Below, in pieces: positions 17,384-25,423 of a stretch of DNA of 64,000 nucleotides. The position numbers and the translations under genes were made by a program. Location of the stretch: positions 1-64,000 of the forward strand of contig NZ_BIMA01000017.1 in assembly GCF_004000845.1 (NCBI RefSeq), given 5' to 3'. The stretch is from Paenibacillus koleovorans NBRC 103111 (GTDB lineage Bacteria > Bacillota > Bacilli > Paenibacillales > NBRC-103111). Position 1 is the stretch's first letter. Every line of letters starts with the position of its first letter. The notes beneath the pieces are model-generated. The model searched no databases. It was given only the letters and a program-made list of their open reading frames with translations, and had not been told where the DNA came from.

Positions 17384-19441
17384 GTGAACTGGAACCGCCT
17401 TGAACGCTTCAAAAGCAAGAGCAAGCTGCTCGTACAAGCCACCGTCATCGGCACGATGCTATTCGGCCTGACGGCCCCCGCTCTAGCCTCCAACAACATC
17501 TGGTATGACAAGTACACCGCCCTGGAAAGCAGCATCGGCAACACCCTTTATACCTCTACGGAAGGCAGCAACCTGGCCTGGGGCGAGAGCTATATCCTGA
17601 ACAGCTATCTCGACCTCTACAGCTTGACCGGCAGCACCTCCTGGCTTGACAAATTCACCACCCACGCCGACACGATCGTCGCCAACGCCGATGACATCGA
17701 CAACGACGGCTATCTTGGCTGGAGCACCTCCACCTACTCGCCTGTCGAGGACGACAACTGGGATTTCGAGACCGGCGCTTCCGGCGACAGCACGTTGCCT
17801 GCCAACTGGGTTCGTTTCCAATCGACCAGCTCCACCGCCTACCGTTCCACTGACCACGCTCCTCAAGTAACCGGCAGCTACGGCGTCAAAATCCACACCG
17901 AGCCCACGGGCACCAAATGGCAAAGCCTTTACCAGCAGCTCAATCAATACGCCCCCGACACGCTATACGTGCTGCGCATGTACGCCAAAACGAACGGCTC
18001 CGCCGCCAAAGGCCGCGCCTACATACGCGACAAAACAACCGGTACTGTGATCGCCTCGATCAATTTCGAGAACACGGACTGGGAATACAAGACGCTCGAA
18101 TTCCGCACGCCAGCTGCGGCCGGTCACATCCTCGAGGTTTGGCTCGGTCATCAAACATACACGGTCCCCGGGGGCATCGCCTACTACGACAATGTCAAGG
18201 TCAGCGCGAAGGTTCCTTATATGGTGCATGACGGCATGATCGGCACGGCGATTGCGAAGTTCGTCCGGCTGATCCACCAGAAGCCCGCGCTCCAAGCCGC
18301 ATACCTTTCCAACGCAAACACGTACCAAGACTTGCTGGAGGACCACATCATCCCGCGTTGGGAGAGCAGCAGCTACATCGGCAACACATGGGCTTCCATC
18401 TCGGGAACGACCGGCTTCTACAAGCAATCGACCAAATACGATGCGTTCGCGCACGGCTCCACTTGGACTTACCTTCCTTATAACCAAGCGCTTGCTTTCA
18501 TTAACATGCTCATCGTGATGTACGACGTCAATGGCAACGCCACTTACCTGGACCGCGCCCGCAAAGCGTCCCAGTACTTCAAGAACAGCCTGACGGCCAA
18601 CGGCACGGCTTATTCGTGGAACTACTCCTACTCCTCCAGCGGCAAAGAGGACACCTCGCACGCCAACATCGACCTCGCGCTCGCGCTCGAGATGTACCGC
18701 CATGGCGAAATTTTCACCGCGGCGGATATGGACAAATTCACGGACGCGCTGACGGAGCACATGTGGAACGGTTCGCTTACGGCACCGGTTGCAACCAAGT
18801 ATGTGAACGGCACCGGCGACAGCTCCTTCACGAAATACATGTCCGTCTGGACCGAGCTGTCGCAATTCGACAAACGCGTGTTCAACATTTCATCCGAGCA
18901 GTTCCGCTCCTACACGCCAGTGTCCACCGTGGAGCTATTGAACTTGTCTAATATAATGAAGTGGGACCGCGCGAAAATCGTCAATCAAGGTTTCGAGATG
19001 AAATACTCCCTTGACGCCACTCAACCGGCCCAATGGAACCGTGTGAACGCCACTTCGGCGAACGCGTATCTGGACAGCACGAACAAGTACGAGGGCAGCT
19101 ACGGCGCTACAATTAAAGCGAACGGCTCCGCCGATATGCTGATGAACCAGACTTGGGAGGGCTGGCTCCCTTCGACCTCTTATACGCTGACCTTCATGGG
19201 CAAAACGGACGGCTCCGGCGCAGGCGGCAAGGTGTACATTAAGAACGAGACGACCGGCGCGATTATCGCCAGCCTGACGTTCACGGACACGACCTGGACC
19301 AGCAAGACGCTGACGTTCACATCCCCGGCGACCGCTTCGAACGTGGTGCGGACATACATCGGCAACAACAACATCACGGTGACGAACGGTACCGCCTCCT
19401 TCGACAATATGAAGATCAAGGCGACGGCGGATGCTTGGTAA
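17384..19441 (+). CDS. Secreted alpha/alpha-toroid protein with two carbohydrate-binding-like modules
   Basis: 685 residues from GTG 17384 (AAAGGAGGAATCTTA upstream). Residues 1-37 are a signal peptide ending APALAS. A helical body (about 40-125 and 270-560; LAWGESYILNSYLDLY, HGSTWTYLPYNQALAFINM, DTSHANIDLALALEMYRHG) looks like an alpha/alpha toroid of the kind in glycoside hydrolases and uronyl epimerases. A jelly-roll module interrupts it (about 125-265, starting NWDFETGASGDSTLP) and a second, similar one ends the protein (about 565-685, starting NQGFEMKYSLDATQP). Both resemble CBM4/9-type domains. Substrate is unknown. The gene is clearly more GC-rich than the tad region, which suggests a different history or expression class. 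Confidence 0.72.
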   Translation: MNWNRLERFKSKSKLLVQATVIGTMLFGLTAPALASNNIWYDKYTALESSIGNTLYTSTEGSNLAWGESYILNSYLDLYSLTGSTSWLDKFTTHADTIVANADDIDNDGYLGWSTSTYSPVEDDNWDFETGASGDSTLPANWVRFQSTSSTAYRSTDHAPQVTGSYGVKIHTEPTGTKWQSLYQQLNQYAPDTLYVLRMYAKTNGSAAKGRAYIRDKTTGTVIASINFENTDWEYKTLEFRTPAAAGHILEVWLGHQTYTVPGGIAYYDNVKVSAKVPYMVHDGMIGTAIAKFVRLIHQKPALQAAYLSNANTYQDLLEDHIIPRWESSSYIGNTWASISGTTGFYKQSTKYDAFAHGSTWTYLPYNQALAFINMLIVMYDVNGNATYLDRARKASQYFKNSLTANGTAYSWNYSYSSSGKEDTSHANIDLALALEMYRHGEIFTAADMDKFTDALTEHMWNGSLTAPVATKYVNGTGDSSFTKYMSVWTELSQFDKRVFNISSEQFRSYTPVSTVELLNLSNIMKWDRAKIVNQGFEMKYSLDATQPAQWNRVNATSANAYLDSTNKYEGSYGATIKANGSADMLMNQTWEGWLPSTSYTLTFMGKTDGSGAGGKVYIKNETTGAIIASLTFTDTTWTSKTLTFTSPATASNVVRTYIGNNNITVTNGTASFDNMKIKATADAW

Positions 19442-19490
19442 GGGGTTGCTGCAGCGGCCTCGAACGGGTATACTGAGCGGAAAATAAGCA

Positions 19491-19526
19491 AAGGGCGCGC
19501 AGGTTTGGCCTGCCGCTCTTTTTTCC
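19491..19526 (+). terminator. Intrinsic terminator of the secreted protein gene
   Basis: AAGGGCGCGCAGG pairs with CCTGCCGCTCTT around a TTTGG loop, followed by TTTTTT. It lies about 50 bp past the stop at 19441. Confidence 0.8.
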
Positions 19527-19537
19527 TGTTTTTGGGT

Positions 19538-19565
19538 TTGACAACATCCGAAAAATGAGTATGAT
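19538..19565 (+). promoter_or_regulatory. Promoter of the tRNA gene
   Basis: TTGACA (19538-19543), 16-bp spacer, TATGAT (19560-19565), about 30 bp before the tRNA start. Confidence 0.65.
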
Positions 19566-19595
19566 AGAAAAAGTACGCTTCAATCACACGTACAA

Positions 19596-19667
19596 GCTGA
19601 TGTAGCTCAGAGGCAGAGCAACGCACTCGTAATGCGTAGGTCGGAGGTTCGACTCCTCTCATCAGCA
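19596..19667 (+). tRNA. tRNA-Thr (anticodon CGT)
   Basis: All arms form: acceptor GCTGATG/CATCAGC with A73, D-stem GCTC/GAGC, anticodon stem ACGCA/TGCGT with loop CTCGTAA, T-arm with TTCGACT loop. Anticodon CGT reads ACG threonine codons. CCA is not encoded. tRNA 3' ends are common phage attachment sites, so this is one candidate for the left end of the downstream prophage; no second copy can be seen inside the window. Confidence 0.95.
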
Positions 19668-19837
19668 TAGCAAGATCCCACTAACAGCGCGGCTACCCGA
19701 CCAAGGGGCGTCGCGCTGTTTCTTATTTTCGAGCGAACTTCTAACATTCTTCTAACCTTTAGTCAACTAAAGCGGATTATTAATCAAATTTCTCCTCGCT
19801 GGTGTTGATTTGAATTGACGGCGGGAAAATAAAAACA

Positions 19838-19881
19838 GAAAAAAGAGACCCCTCAAACCGCAGTTTGTCGTGGTCTCTTCT
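19838..19881 (-). terminator. Terminator for the leftward SOS operon
   Basis: Read leftward, AAGAGACC and GGTCTCTT form an 8-bp stem with an inner CAAAC/GTTTG hairpin, followed by TTTTTT. It is about 80 bp past the stop of the YolD-like gene. The stretch 19668-19960 holds nothing else I can name. Confidence 0.7.
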
Positions 19882-19960
19882 TAGAGTCCCGATATAGTCC
19901 GGACTGGATTTGCAGTCCTTGATCGAGATCTCACTATTCGACCGCTATAGGCGGTAATTA

Positions 19961-20221
19961 TTATGAAGCGCTGCTTACTTTCATAATGTTTAGGAACGGC
20001 ACTTTCCGCAAAGCCCCGTGTCGCTCCACGTGGACAAGTTTGGTTCTTGAATCAAGATCAGTAATTCTGCCTACTACAAGCTCATTCTCACCCCACACCT
20101 GTAAGGAGACCTCGGCGTCTTCATCCTTTGCTTCAATTAATTGGGTTCCTAGCTCTTCTAATTCGAATTCATCTCGTGTCGGACGTTTAGGAATGGGGTT
20201 TTTACCTGTTGATTTTGCCAT
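19961..20221 (-). CDS. YolD-like family protein
   Basis: 86 residues from ATG 20221 (GGAGGAGAGTTAT upstream). The YolD pattern is present: RPTRDEFELEELGTQLIEA at the N-terminus, then a beta-rich part (VSLQVWGENELVVGRITDLDSRTKLVHVE) ending VPFLNIMKV. YolD-like proteins usually sit next to Y-family DNA polymerases and are tied to the SOS response; no polymerase is present here. It is the last gene of a three-gene operon under a LexA box. Confidence 0.82.
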   Translation of the reverse strand: MAKSTGKNPIPKRPTRDEFELEELGTQLIEAKDEDAEVSLQVWGENELVVGRITDLDSRTKLVHVERHGALRKVPFLNIMKVSSAS

Positions 20222-20238
20222 ATAACTCTCCTCCGTTT

Positions 20239-20442
20239 CTATTCCCAAGCTCGGATTACGCGAAACCTCCCGGGCTCCGCTTCCACATAGCCCTTCTCGA
20301 TCAAACCGTTAATCGCTTCTCTTATTTGTTGCGGGGTCCTACCGGAAAGCCGGCAGAGGGTGACAAAATCAACTCTGGTCCAAGAGTTGTTGTACAAGCT
20401 CCACGTAATCCGCAGCAGCTTGCGCTCGCGATCAGACAGCAT
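20239..20442 (-). CDS. Small winged-helix-like protein
   Basis: 67 residues. It reads as one compact helix-turn-helix: RLSGRTPQQIREAINGLIEKGYVEAEPGRFRVI has the turn and recognition helix followed by a wing. It overlaps the preceding gene by 11 bp and ends 17 bp before the YolD-like gene, so the three are co-transcribed. Probably a DNA-binding accessory of the SOS operon; target unknown. Confidence 0.6.
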   Translation of the reverse strand: MLSDRERKLLRITWSLYNNSWTRVDFVTLCRLSGRTPQQIREAINGLIEKGYVEAEPGRFRVIRAWE

Positions 20443-20623
20443 TTTTAACGAGGCGAACGGCCAGAATGTTCTCCAACTGCAACACCCGCGGCGCCTTCCT
20501 GTAGAGACAGTAAACCCTTACTCTGCTCCCTTTTACCGATCTGACTTCCACCCTGCGCTGCGTGATTTTTCCGTGTTTATCCAGATAGATTATTACAATA
20601 TTGCGGCCGATGTACTTTTCCAT
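20432..20623 (-). CDS. Small WYL-like protein of the SOS operon
   Basis: 63 residues from ATG 20623 (CAGGTGTCATATG context). KITQRRVEVRSVKGSRVRVYCLYRKAPRVLQLENILAVRL resembles the short ligand-binding fold of WYL-type regulators, without a DNA-binding domain. It is the first gene after the LexA box at 20638. Function not known. Confidence 0.6.
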   Translation of the reverse strand: MEKYIGRNIVIIYLDKHGKITQRRVEVRSVKGSRVRVYCLYRKAPRVLQLENILAVRLVKNAV

Positions 20624-20637
20624 ATGACACCTCACAG

Positions 20638-20649
20638 GAACGTTTGTTC
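20638..20649. promoter_or_regulatory. LexA (SOS) box
   Basis: GAACGTTTGTTC is a perfect match to the Gram-positive consensus GAAC-N4-GTTC. It sits 15 bp upstream of the ATG at 20623, so it would control the leftward three-gene operon by DNA damage. Confidence 0.85.
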
Positions 20650-20692
20650 CCATTTTATAATAACACGACTAAAATAATCAATATTTATTTTG

Positions 20693-20727
20693 TTGACTTT
20701 ATCATACAACGCATGTATGATAAAGTC
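20693..20727 (+). promoter_or_regulatory. Strong sigma-A promoter overlapped by a perfect operator palindrome
   Basis: TTGACT (20693-20698), 17-bp spacer, TATGAT (20716-20721). The same bases form an inverted repeat: GACTTTATCATAC (20695-20707) and GTATGATAAAGTC (20715-20727) with a 7-bp centre. A repressor bound there would cover both promoter boxes. Confidence 0.8.
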
Positions 20728-20752
20728 ATACATTTCGAAAGGGTGATCTACA

Positions 20753-21181
20753 ATTAATATCACTGAGTACACCGTAATCGAGCACAAGGGACTTCAACCG
20801 GACGGAAAAACGCCGTGGCAATACTGGACTGTGAAGCTTGGAAAGGACTTGTACTACAAGGGGTATGACGAGGAAAAAATCAAAACGGCGAACGATGCAG
20901 AGTGGGCGAGTCGGATCGCGAACGAGAAATTCGCTCTTGATGTAATCGGCTTCCTTCAAAACTTTTTTGATGCTAAAGGAAAAAAACGTCCAGAGAGTGC
21001 GGGTAAGGTTATCCCCCCACTAGTGGGATTGGCTGAAGCTGCAGAGATTCTTGGTTGGGATAAACGGAAAGTCAGCACGTACATCCAACGCGGATCGTTC
21101 CCTGCACCGCTGAGCCAGCTTGCAAGTGGACCGATCTGGACGTACAAGCAGATCGAAGACTACCGGGATGGTCGTAAATAA
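20753..21181 (+). CDS. HTH (excisionase/AlpA-like) protein with apparent ATT start
   Basis: 142 residues if translation begins at ATT 20753. This start is favoured because AAAGGGTGAT sits 6 bp upstream, an in-frame stop is 9 bp upstream, the promoter at 20693 predicts a leader of about 25 nt, and the extra 26 residues look protein-like (NITEYTVIEHKGLQPDGKT). The first conventional start is GTG 20831, with no good ribosome site. The C-terminal 50 residues are an HTH (LAEAAEILGWDKRKVSTYIQRG) followed by GPIWTYKQIEDY, as in excisionases. It may autoregulate through the overlapping operator. Confidence 0.65.
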   Translation: MNITEYTVIEHKGLQPDGKTPWQYWTVKLGKDLYYKGYDEEKIKTANDAEWASRIANEKFALDVIGFLQNFFDAKGKKRPESAGKVIPPLVGLAEAAEILGWDKRKVSTYIQRGSFPAPLSQLASGPIWTYKQIEDYRDGRK

Positions 21182-21197
21182 TCAAGGAGAGATAATT

Positions 21198-21662
21198 ATG
21201 GCCCTACTACCGCGTACTTGTAAACAATGCAGTGCAAGTTTCGAAGGTGGCCCTCGGGCGTATTACTGCCCGACCTGCCGATATGAGCGAACAAAAATTG
21301 CCGACGCATTGCATAAACGTAAACAACGCGCCGGCATGGTGAGCAGACCGCTCGGCAGTACCGATCAATGCGAGCGCTGCGGCAATGATTATGTCGTGGC
21401 CGGAGGGCTACAGCGATTTTGCCAAACATGCAAGCCGATCCACGCCAAAGAATATGACCGGGACACATCGATCGAGTTTTACCACGAGAATAAGGAGCGC
21501 ATAAATCCCACCAGAAATCCCAAGCGCCGCAAGCGGAGCAATATTTGTGCGTGGTGCCAAAAAGTGTTTGAACCAGTTGATGGTAGGACAACATGCTCTG
21601 ATGAGTGCAAGCGACTGCATACCAACCGCAATGTACGGGAGTGGAATGCGAGAAAGAAATAA
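21198..21662 (+). CDS. Zinc-ribbon protein with three Cys pairs
   Basis: 154 residues from ATG 21198 (AAGGAGAGATAATT upstream). Three Cys-rich sections are visible: CKQC...CPTC at the start, CERC...CQTC in the middle and CAWCQKVFEP...CSDEC at the end. Such proteins usually bind zinc and nucleic acid. It follows the HTH gene by 16 bp in the same operon. No closer family is recognised. Confidence 0.7.
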   Translation: MALLPRTCKQCSASFEGGPRAYYCPTCRYERTKIADALHKRKQRAGMVSRPLGSTDQCERCGNDYVVAGGLQRFCQTCKPIHAKEYDRDTSIEFYHENKERINPTRNPKRRKRSNICAWCQKVFEPVDGRTTCSDECKRLHTNRNVREWNARKK

Positions 21663-21686
21663 GCTCTGCCTGGTGGCAGAGCGTTT

Positions 21687-22418
21687 TTATGCTTGTATGT
21701 TATTCCGACATTTCGGAAAGCTGCTGCAGCCGTAGAACTCTCCTCGTGTACTTTTCCGCAGAACCATTGCACTGCCGCAGCGACTACATGTTTTCGTTTT
21801 GATCGGCTCAGCTTCCATTACTTGTTTTGGAGTAGATGCTTTTGCTGGAGTTCCTTTGGGATTCAATTTCAAGATCATTTCCACAAGCTCACCTCGATTT
21901 ATGAGGCGGACGCCGGTTGATCGTGCTAGCTCCCTAGCTGCATCAGTAAAATCGCTGTTTGTAATCACCCAAGCTTCCGTTGCGCTATAGTGGCTCTTCG
22001 ATCCATGGACCTCTTGTACAGCACTGATCCCCACATTCTGGGCATGTCGTTTTGCTTGTACAACAATCTTCTTCTCAGCTTTGGAAACTACGAGATCCGC
22101 TCCGAAATCCCCGGCGGCTCGAGTAACCTTTACTTCGTATCCGTATGCTCTGAACAGATGCCCGAGGTACAATTCGAATTGCCGGCCGTCCATTTTATCA
22201 ATGTCAGCTATACCGGATCGCTTCAGCTTCTCCACTCTCTCCATGTACATCCAGACAAAAATAGCAATGGCGACACCTAAAAGCACAGATGTGATGAAGA
22301 CCGCAGCTTGAAACGATCCAGTTGCTTGATAGGACAGGTAGAACGACCCCAACAGTCCGAATCCGACTAGCCCCTCTGCCAAATCCACTTCTTTTTTCTT
22401 CCTTCTACGTCGAGCCAT
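21687..22418 (-). CDS. Membrane-anchored Mrr-like nuclease with C-terminal zinc finger
   Basis: 243 residues from ATG 22418 (GAAAGAGGTATTCGC upstream). Two transmembrane helices (about 14-55) are followed by an Mrr-type PD-(D/E)xK domain: MDGRQFELYLGHLFRAYGYEVKVTRAAGDFGADLVV with the catalytic Asp, then VVQAKRH with the Gln-x-Lys. The C-terminus is a topoisomerase-type zinc ribbon, CSRCGSAMVLRK...FYGCSSFPKC. Mrr-like proteins cut modified or foreign DNA; membrane-bound members are common and ill-defined. It is convergent with the operon ending at 21662. Confidence 0.82.
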   Translation of the reverse strand: MARRRRKKKEVDLAEGLVGFGLLGSFYLSYQATGSFQAAVFITSVLLGVAIAIFVWMYMERVEKLKRSGIADIDKMDGRQFELYLGHLFRAYGYEVKVTRAAGDFGADLVVSKAEKKIVVQAKRHAQNVGISAVQEVHGSKSHYSATEAWVITNSDFTDAARELARSTGVRLINRGELVEMILKLNPKGTPAKASTPKQVMEAEPIKTKTCSRCGSAMVLRKSTRGEFYGCSSFPKCRNNIQA

Positions 22419-22597
22419 GCGAATACCTCTTTCTTCCATAAAAGTTATCAACTACTTCTCGACAAGTTTCTCGATTCCTGCTACATTTCGATTCATCCGC
22501 CATAAAATATCGCACTTTTTTCCCATTTCACCATTGCCACGCAGCACAAAAAACATTTATCATTGCAGAATAGTTCCTAATTTATGGAGGGATTGAA

Positions 22598-23563
22598 GTG
22601 AATCAGACTATGAAGCTTATTAATACATTCACCGATGGAAAAGAGATCACAGGATTTTATTTGTTAAAAGAGATTCAATTGAAACAAGTACAAGGCAGCG
22701 GCAAGGACTATTTTGATATTGTCCTGGGCGATAAAAGCGGGGATATTTCCGCGAAGTTCTGGGAAGTCAGCCCGGCTGATAAAGAAGCCTTCTTTCAATT
22801 TGATGTCGTTAAGGTAGAGGGTACTGTTCAGACATACCGCGATAAACTTCAGTTTCGAATTGGGAGAATGCGGAAGGCCAGACCGGACGACAAGGTAAAC
22901 GTGACGGATTTCATCCGATCAGCACCGGTGCAGCCGAATAACCTCGTACAGACAATCAAGTCCGCTGCAGCAAGCATCCAGGATGAGCAGATCCGGAATA
23001 TTGTAGAGTACTGTGTGGCCAAGGTCGAGGAAAAGCTCTTGCATTCCCCGGCTGCCAAATCGATGCATCACAATTACTTCGCCGGCCTTGCTTACCACAT
23101 GTGCCGGATGCTGGAGCTTGGCGATTTCATCTGCAAGCAGCGGACGTTCCTTAAACCGGATCTGATTAAAGCGGGGATTATCCTGCATGACATCGCAAAG
23201 CCAGAGGAAATGATTTCGGAGCTAGGTATCGTATCGGACTACACCAATCAAGGAAAATTACTCGGGCACATCTCCTTGGCGAACAACTGGATTCTGGAGG
23301 CAGCCTATCGACATGGGTTGGATCCCGAGGACGAAAAGGTTGTCGTGCTGCAGCATTTGGTTTTGTCTCATCACAATACGGGGGAATGGGGCAGCCCGGT
23401 TCAGCCGCAGCTCCCGGAGGCAGTAGCGCTTCATTACATCGATCAGTTGGACGCGAAGATGCAGGCTGTCGAGGATGCGTTGGATTCAACGCCGGAGGGC
23501 GAGGCTTGGACGGCGAATATACGAGTGATTGAGAATAAGTCGGTATATCGCATTAATTGGTAA
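22598..23563 (+). CDS. yhaM: YhaM-like 3'-5' exoribonuclease
   Basis: 321 residues from GTG 22598 (TGGAGGGATTGAA upstream). The N-terminal OB-fold (about 18-95; DYFDIVLGDKSGDISAKFW) is followed by an HD domain with HH at 157-158, HD at 197-198 (GIILHDIAKPEE), a conserved GHI and HHN (LSHHNTGEWGSP). This is the YhaM architecture: single-strand 3'-5' exonuclease acting on RNA and DNA. The copy is monocistronic with its own terminator. Whether it is the chromosomal gene or a phage-borne extra copy cannot be told here. Confidence 0.85.
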   Translation: MNQTMKLINTFTDGKEITGFYLLKEIQLKQVQGSGKDYFDIVLGDKSGDISAKFWEVSPADKEAFFQFDVVKVEGTVQTYRDKLQFRIGRMRKARPDDKVNVTDFIRSAPVQPNNLVQTIKSAAASIQDEQIRNIVEYCVAKVEEKLLHSPAAKSMHHNYFAGLAYHMCRMLELGDFICKQRTFLKPDLIKAGIILHDIAKPEEMISELGIVSDYTNQGKLLGHISLANNWILEAAYRHGLDPEDEKVVVLQHLVLSHHNTGEWGSPVQPQLPEAVALHYIDQLDAKMQAVEDALDSTPEGEAWTANIRVIENKSVYRINW

Positions 23564-23570
23564 TTAGTGA

Positions 23571-23599
23571 AGCCCCGTTGGTTGAACCCAGCGGGGCTT
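23571..23599 (+). terminator. Terminator of the yhaM-like gene
   Basis: AGCCCCG-TTGG and CCCA-CGGGGCT form a stem around TTGAA, followed by TTT. It may serve the convergent ligase gene too. Confidence 0.75.
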
Positions 23600-23605
23600 T
23601 GCAAT

Positions 23606-24466
23606 TCATACTACAAATTCGACAAATACAGGACTTCTAAGCAAGCCCCTCTTTGTCCAATTTCTCATTTTCACTTTGGCACGAATCCAGGGCTCCACAT
23701 AAACATGATCCCGGTCCTCTCCCGTCACGAACGGGCGGATTACGCTGTAGAATGCCTGCTTTTGAGTCGGTGTCACTCCAAGCTCAATAACCCCTGCTGG
23801 TCGGTACCGGCCGGCCGGATCCGTGATAGCTGCAAGCCATCCAAACTCCGACTTCTTCCACCCAGTCAGTACCACTTCTGAATAGGACCAGTTTATCACC
23901 TTCTGCCATGCCGGGCTTCTCTGTCCTGTTACATAGGCGGACTCTTTCCTTTTTGCGACCATCCCCTCGAGTTGCCGATCCACCATTTCAGCAAACAGCC
24001 TCTTACCTTCTCGCTCTATGTAGGGCACGACGCTGATTCGAGGATTGCTGAAGTCAATACTGGAAAGCAGCTGCTTGCGGCGCATGAGCGGCCAGCCGCG
24101 AAGGTCCTGCCCTTTGTAGCGAAGCACATCGAATACGATGTAGTTGGCCGGCAGCGTAGCAGAAGGCCTGAGCACCTTTTCGGCCTTGCGCGCCGAGAAG
24201 CGCTCCATCACCGATTCAAAATCAATGGCACCAGTTAAGCGATCGACGCATGCGACCTCGCCGTCCAGAACAATGTTGTCTTCGGCCAGATCGAAGAGCT
24301 CCGGATACTTCATGGTGCAGTCATTGTGGTGGCGAGTATATAGGCGCGTATCTCCGCCTTGCCGGGATAGAATCAGCCGATGCCCGTCAATTTTGGGCTC
24401 AAATATATAGTCTGGATGGGAAAACGCAGATTGCGAAGTCTCTAGGAGCATGGGGGAAATAAACAT
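23606..24466 (-). CDS. ATP-dependent DNA ligase (LigD ligase-domain type)
   Basis: 286 residues from ATG 24466 (TTGGTGATGCAT upstream). Motif I is EPKIDGHRL with the adenylated Lys at 25. Also visible are YTRHHNDCT, LDGEVAC (motif III region), YIVFDVLRY, EGMVAKR (motif IV) and WQKVINW (motif V), then an OB-fold ending with WIRAKVKMRNWTKRGLLRSPVF. It is the stand-alone ligase of the LigD type used in end joining or by phages. No Ku gene is in the window. It is convergent with yhaM. Confidence 0.88.
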   Translation of the reverse strand: MFISPMLLETSQSAFSHPDYIFEPKIDGHRLILSRQGGDTRLYTRHHNDCTMKYPELFDLAEDNIVLDGEVACVDRLTGAIDFESVMERFSARKAEKVLRPSATLPANYIVFDVLRYKGQDLRGWPLMRRKQLLSSIDFSNPRISVVPYIEREGKRLFAEMVDRQLEGMVAKRKESAYVTGQRSPAWQKVINWSYSEVVLTGWKKSEFGWLAAITDPAGRYRPAGVIELGVTPTQKQAFYSVIRPFVTGEDRDHVYVEPWIRAKVKMRNWTKRGLLRSPVFVEFVV

Positions 24467-24607
24467 ATGCATCACCAATATAATCGTACAACCGAAGGGG
24501 GCGGTAGGGATATCTGAAGTTACTGGAAATTGCAAGCATTCGTGGATGTGCTATAGTTGACAGCGTTAGCGAGGCTTGAAAGACACATTTACGATCGAGA
24601 TAGAAAA

Positions 24608-24629
24608 GAGCAGAAGGATTTCTCTGCTC
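24608..24629 (-). terminator. Terminator of the AT-rich operon
   Basis: Read leftward, GAGCAG pairs with CTGCTC around a short loop and is followed by TTTTC. It lies 34 bp past the stop at 24663. Confidence 0.55.
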
Positions 24630-24662
24630 AGTTCATCACTGCTCGTTCATATTATTTATTAT

Positions 24663-24848
24663 TTAACTTGACTTAAATAATTCTGGAAATTGTTTTCTAA
24701 AATCAGCTATTGCCTTGTCTTTAGCTTCAAGAAATTCACTATTTGAAATAATTCCTTTTTTTGATAAGACTAATAATAACGCATTTAAGTTAACTATATC
24801 GTTTACTTGTTCGGTCAAGGTATCAAAATTCCCATATTTTATTGTCAT
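24663..24848 (-). CDS. Small helical protein, SHOCT-like
   Basis: 61 residues. The stretch LLVLSKKGIISNSEFLEAKDKAI resembles the short C-terminal helical hairpin called SHOCT, here as a stand-alone protein. It begins 4 bp after the membrane protein gene and is the last of three co-directional AT-rich genes. Function unknown. Confidence 0.6.
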   Translation of the reverse strand: MTIKYGNFDTLTEQVNDIVNLNALLLVLSKKGIISNSEFLEAKDKAIADFRKQFPELFKSS

Positions 24849-24852
24849 TACT

Positions 24853-25413
24853 TTATTCCTCCTTCGAACGATCTATTCCAGGAGTTACACTTAGTTTCAA
24901 ATCATCTTTTTGTTGCGATGTAGTTACCAAAGAAGATAATAAGTGATTAGAGCGTGCGGAGGACATTATTTCTGAATTTAAATTATCTGTTTTTACTTTA
25001 ATATGTGATAAATGATCAAGCATTTTTTTAAACGTTGTTTCTCCTTGGTAAAGAGATATTAGCGACATTGCAAATGCCACTATAGCGAGAATAAATGACA
25101 CCCAACTATTTGCAGAATCGATGTCCAGCACACCACTCATATTAACGAAATAAAGACCAATTAATAATAGAATAGGCATAAAGTATGTAATTAGCTTAAT
25201 AAATATTGTAACACTACGTTCATTGTATTCCTCAGTGTCATTTGCAACGACAGGTTTTTTATAAAAAAATAAACTACACAAAAAAATAGCCACAGAGTTA
25301 ATCAAGAAAGTAATAAATAAAGAAATACTATCGTCAAGAAAATCAAAAACAATTTTATTCAGTACAGTAACTGCTGCAACACAAACAATAAGCACAAAAA
25401 AATGACGTATCAT
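24853..25413 (-). CDS. Four-helix membrane protein of the AT-rich operon
   Basis: 186 residues. Four transmembrane helices are visible (about 4-22, 29-50, 73-95 and 104-124), then a cytoplasmic tail of about 60 charged and polar residues. There is no family I recognise. It is 10 bp after the 367-residue gene and 4 bp before the small helical gene, so the three are one operon. A membrane partner is typical of exclusion or abortive-infection systems, but that role is only inferred. Confidence 0.65.
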   Translation of the reverse strand: MIRHFFVLIVCVAAVTVLNKIVFDFLDDSISLFITFLINSVAIFLCSLFFYKKPVVANDTEEYNERSVTIFIKLITYFMPILLLIGLYFVNMSGVLDIDSANSWVSFILAIVAFAMSLISLYQGETTFKKMLDHLSHIKVKTDNLNSEIMSSARSNHLLSSLVTTSQQKDDLKLSVTPGIDRSKEE

Positions 25414-25423
25414 AACTGAACAC

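Noticed and set aside
17483-18865. Long leftward frames opposite the secreted protein gene
   Set aside because: High GC gives open antisense frames; the rightward frame has signal peptide, ribosome site and domains.
19596-19700. Phage attachment repeat at the tRNA 3' end
   Set aside because: A second copy could not be found inside the window, as the right prophage end is outside; kept only as a candidate.
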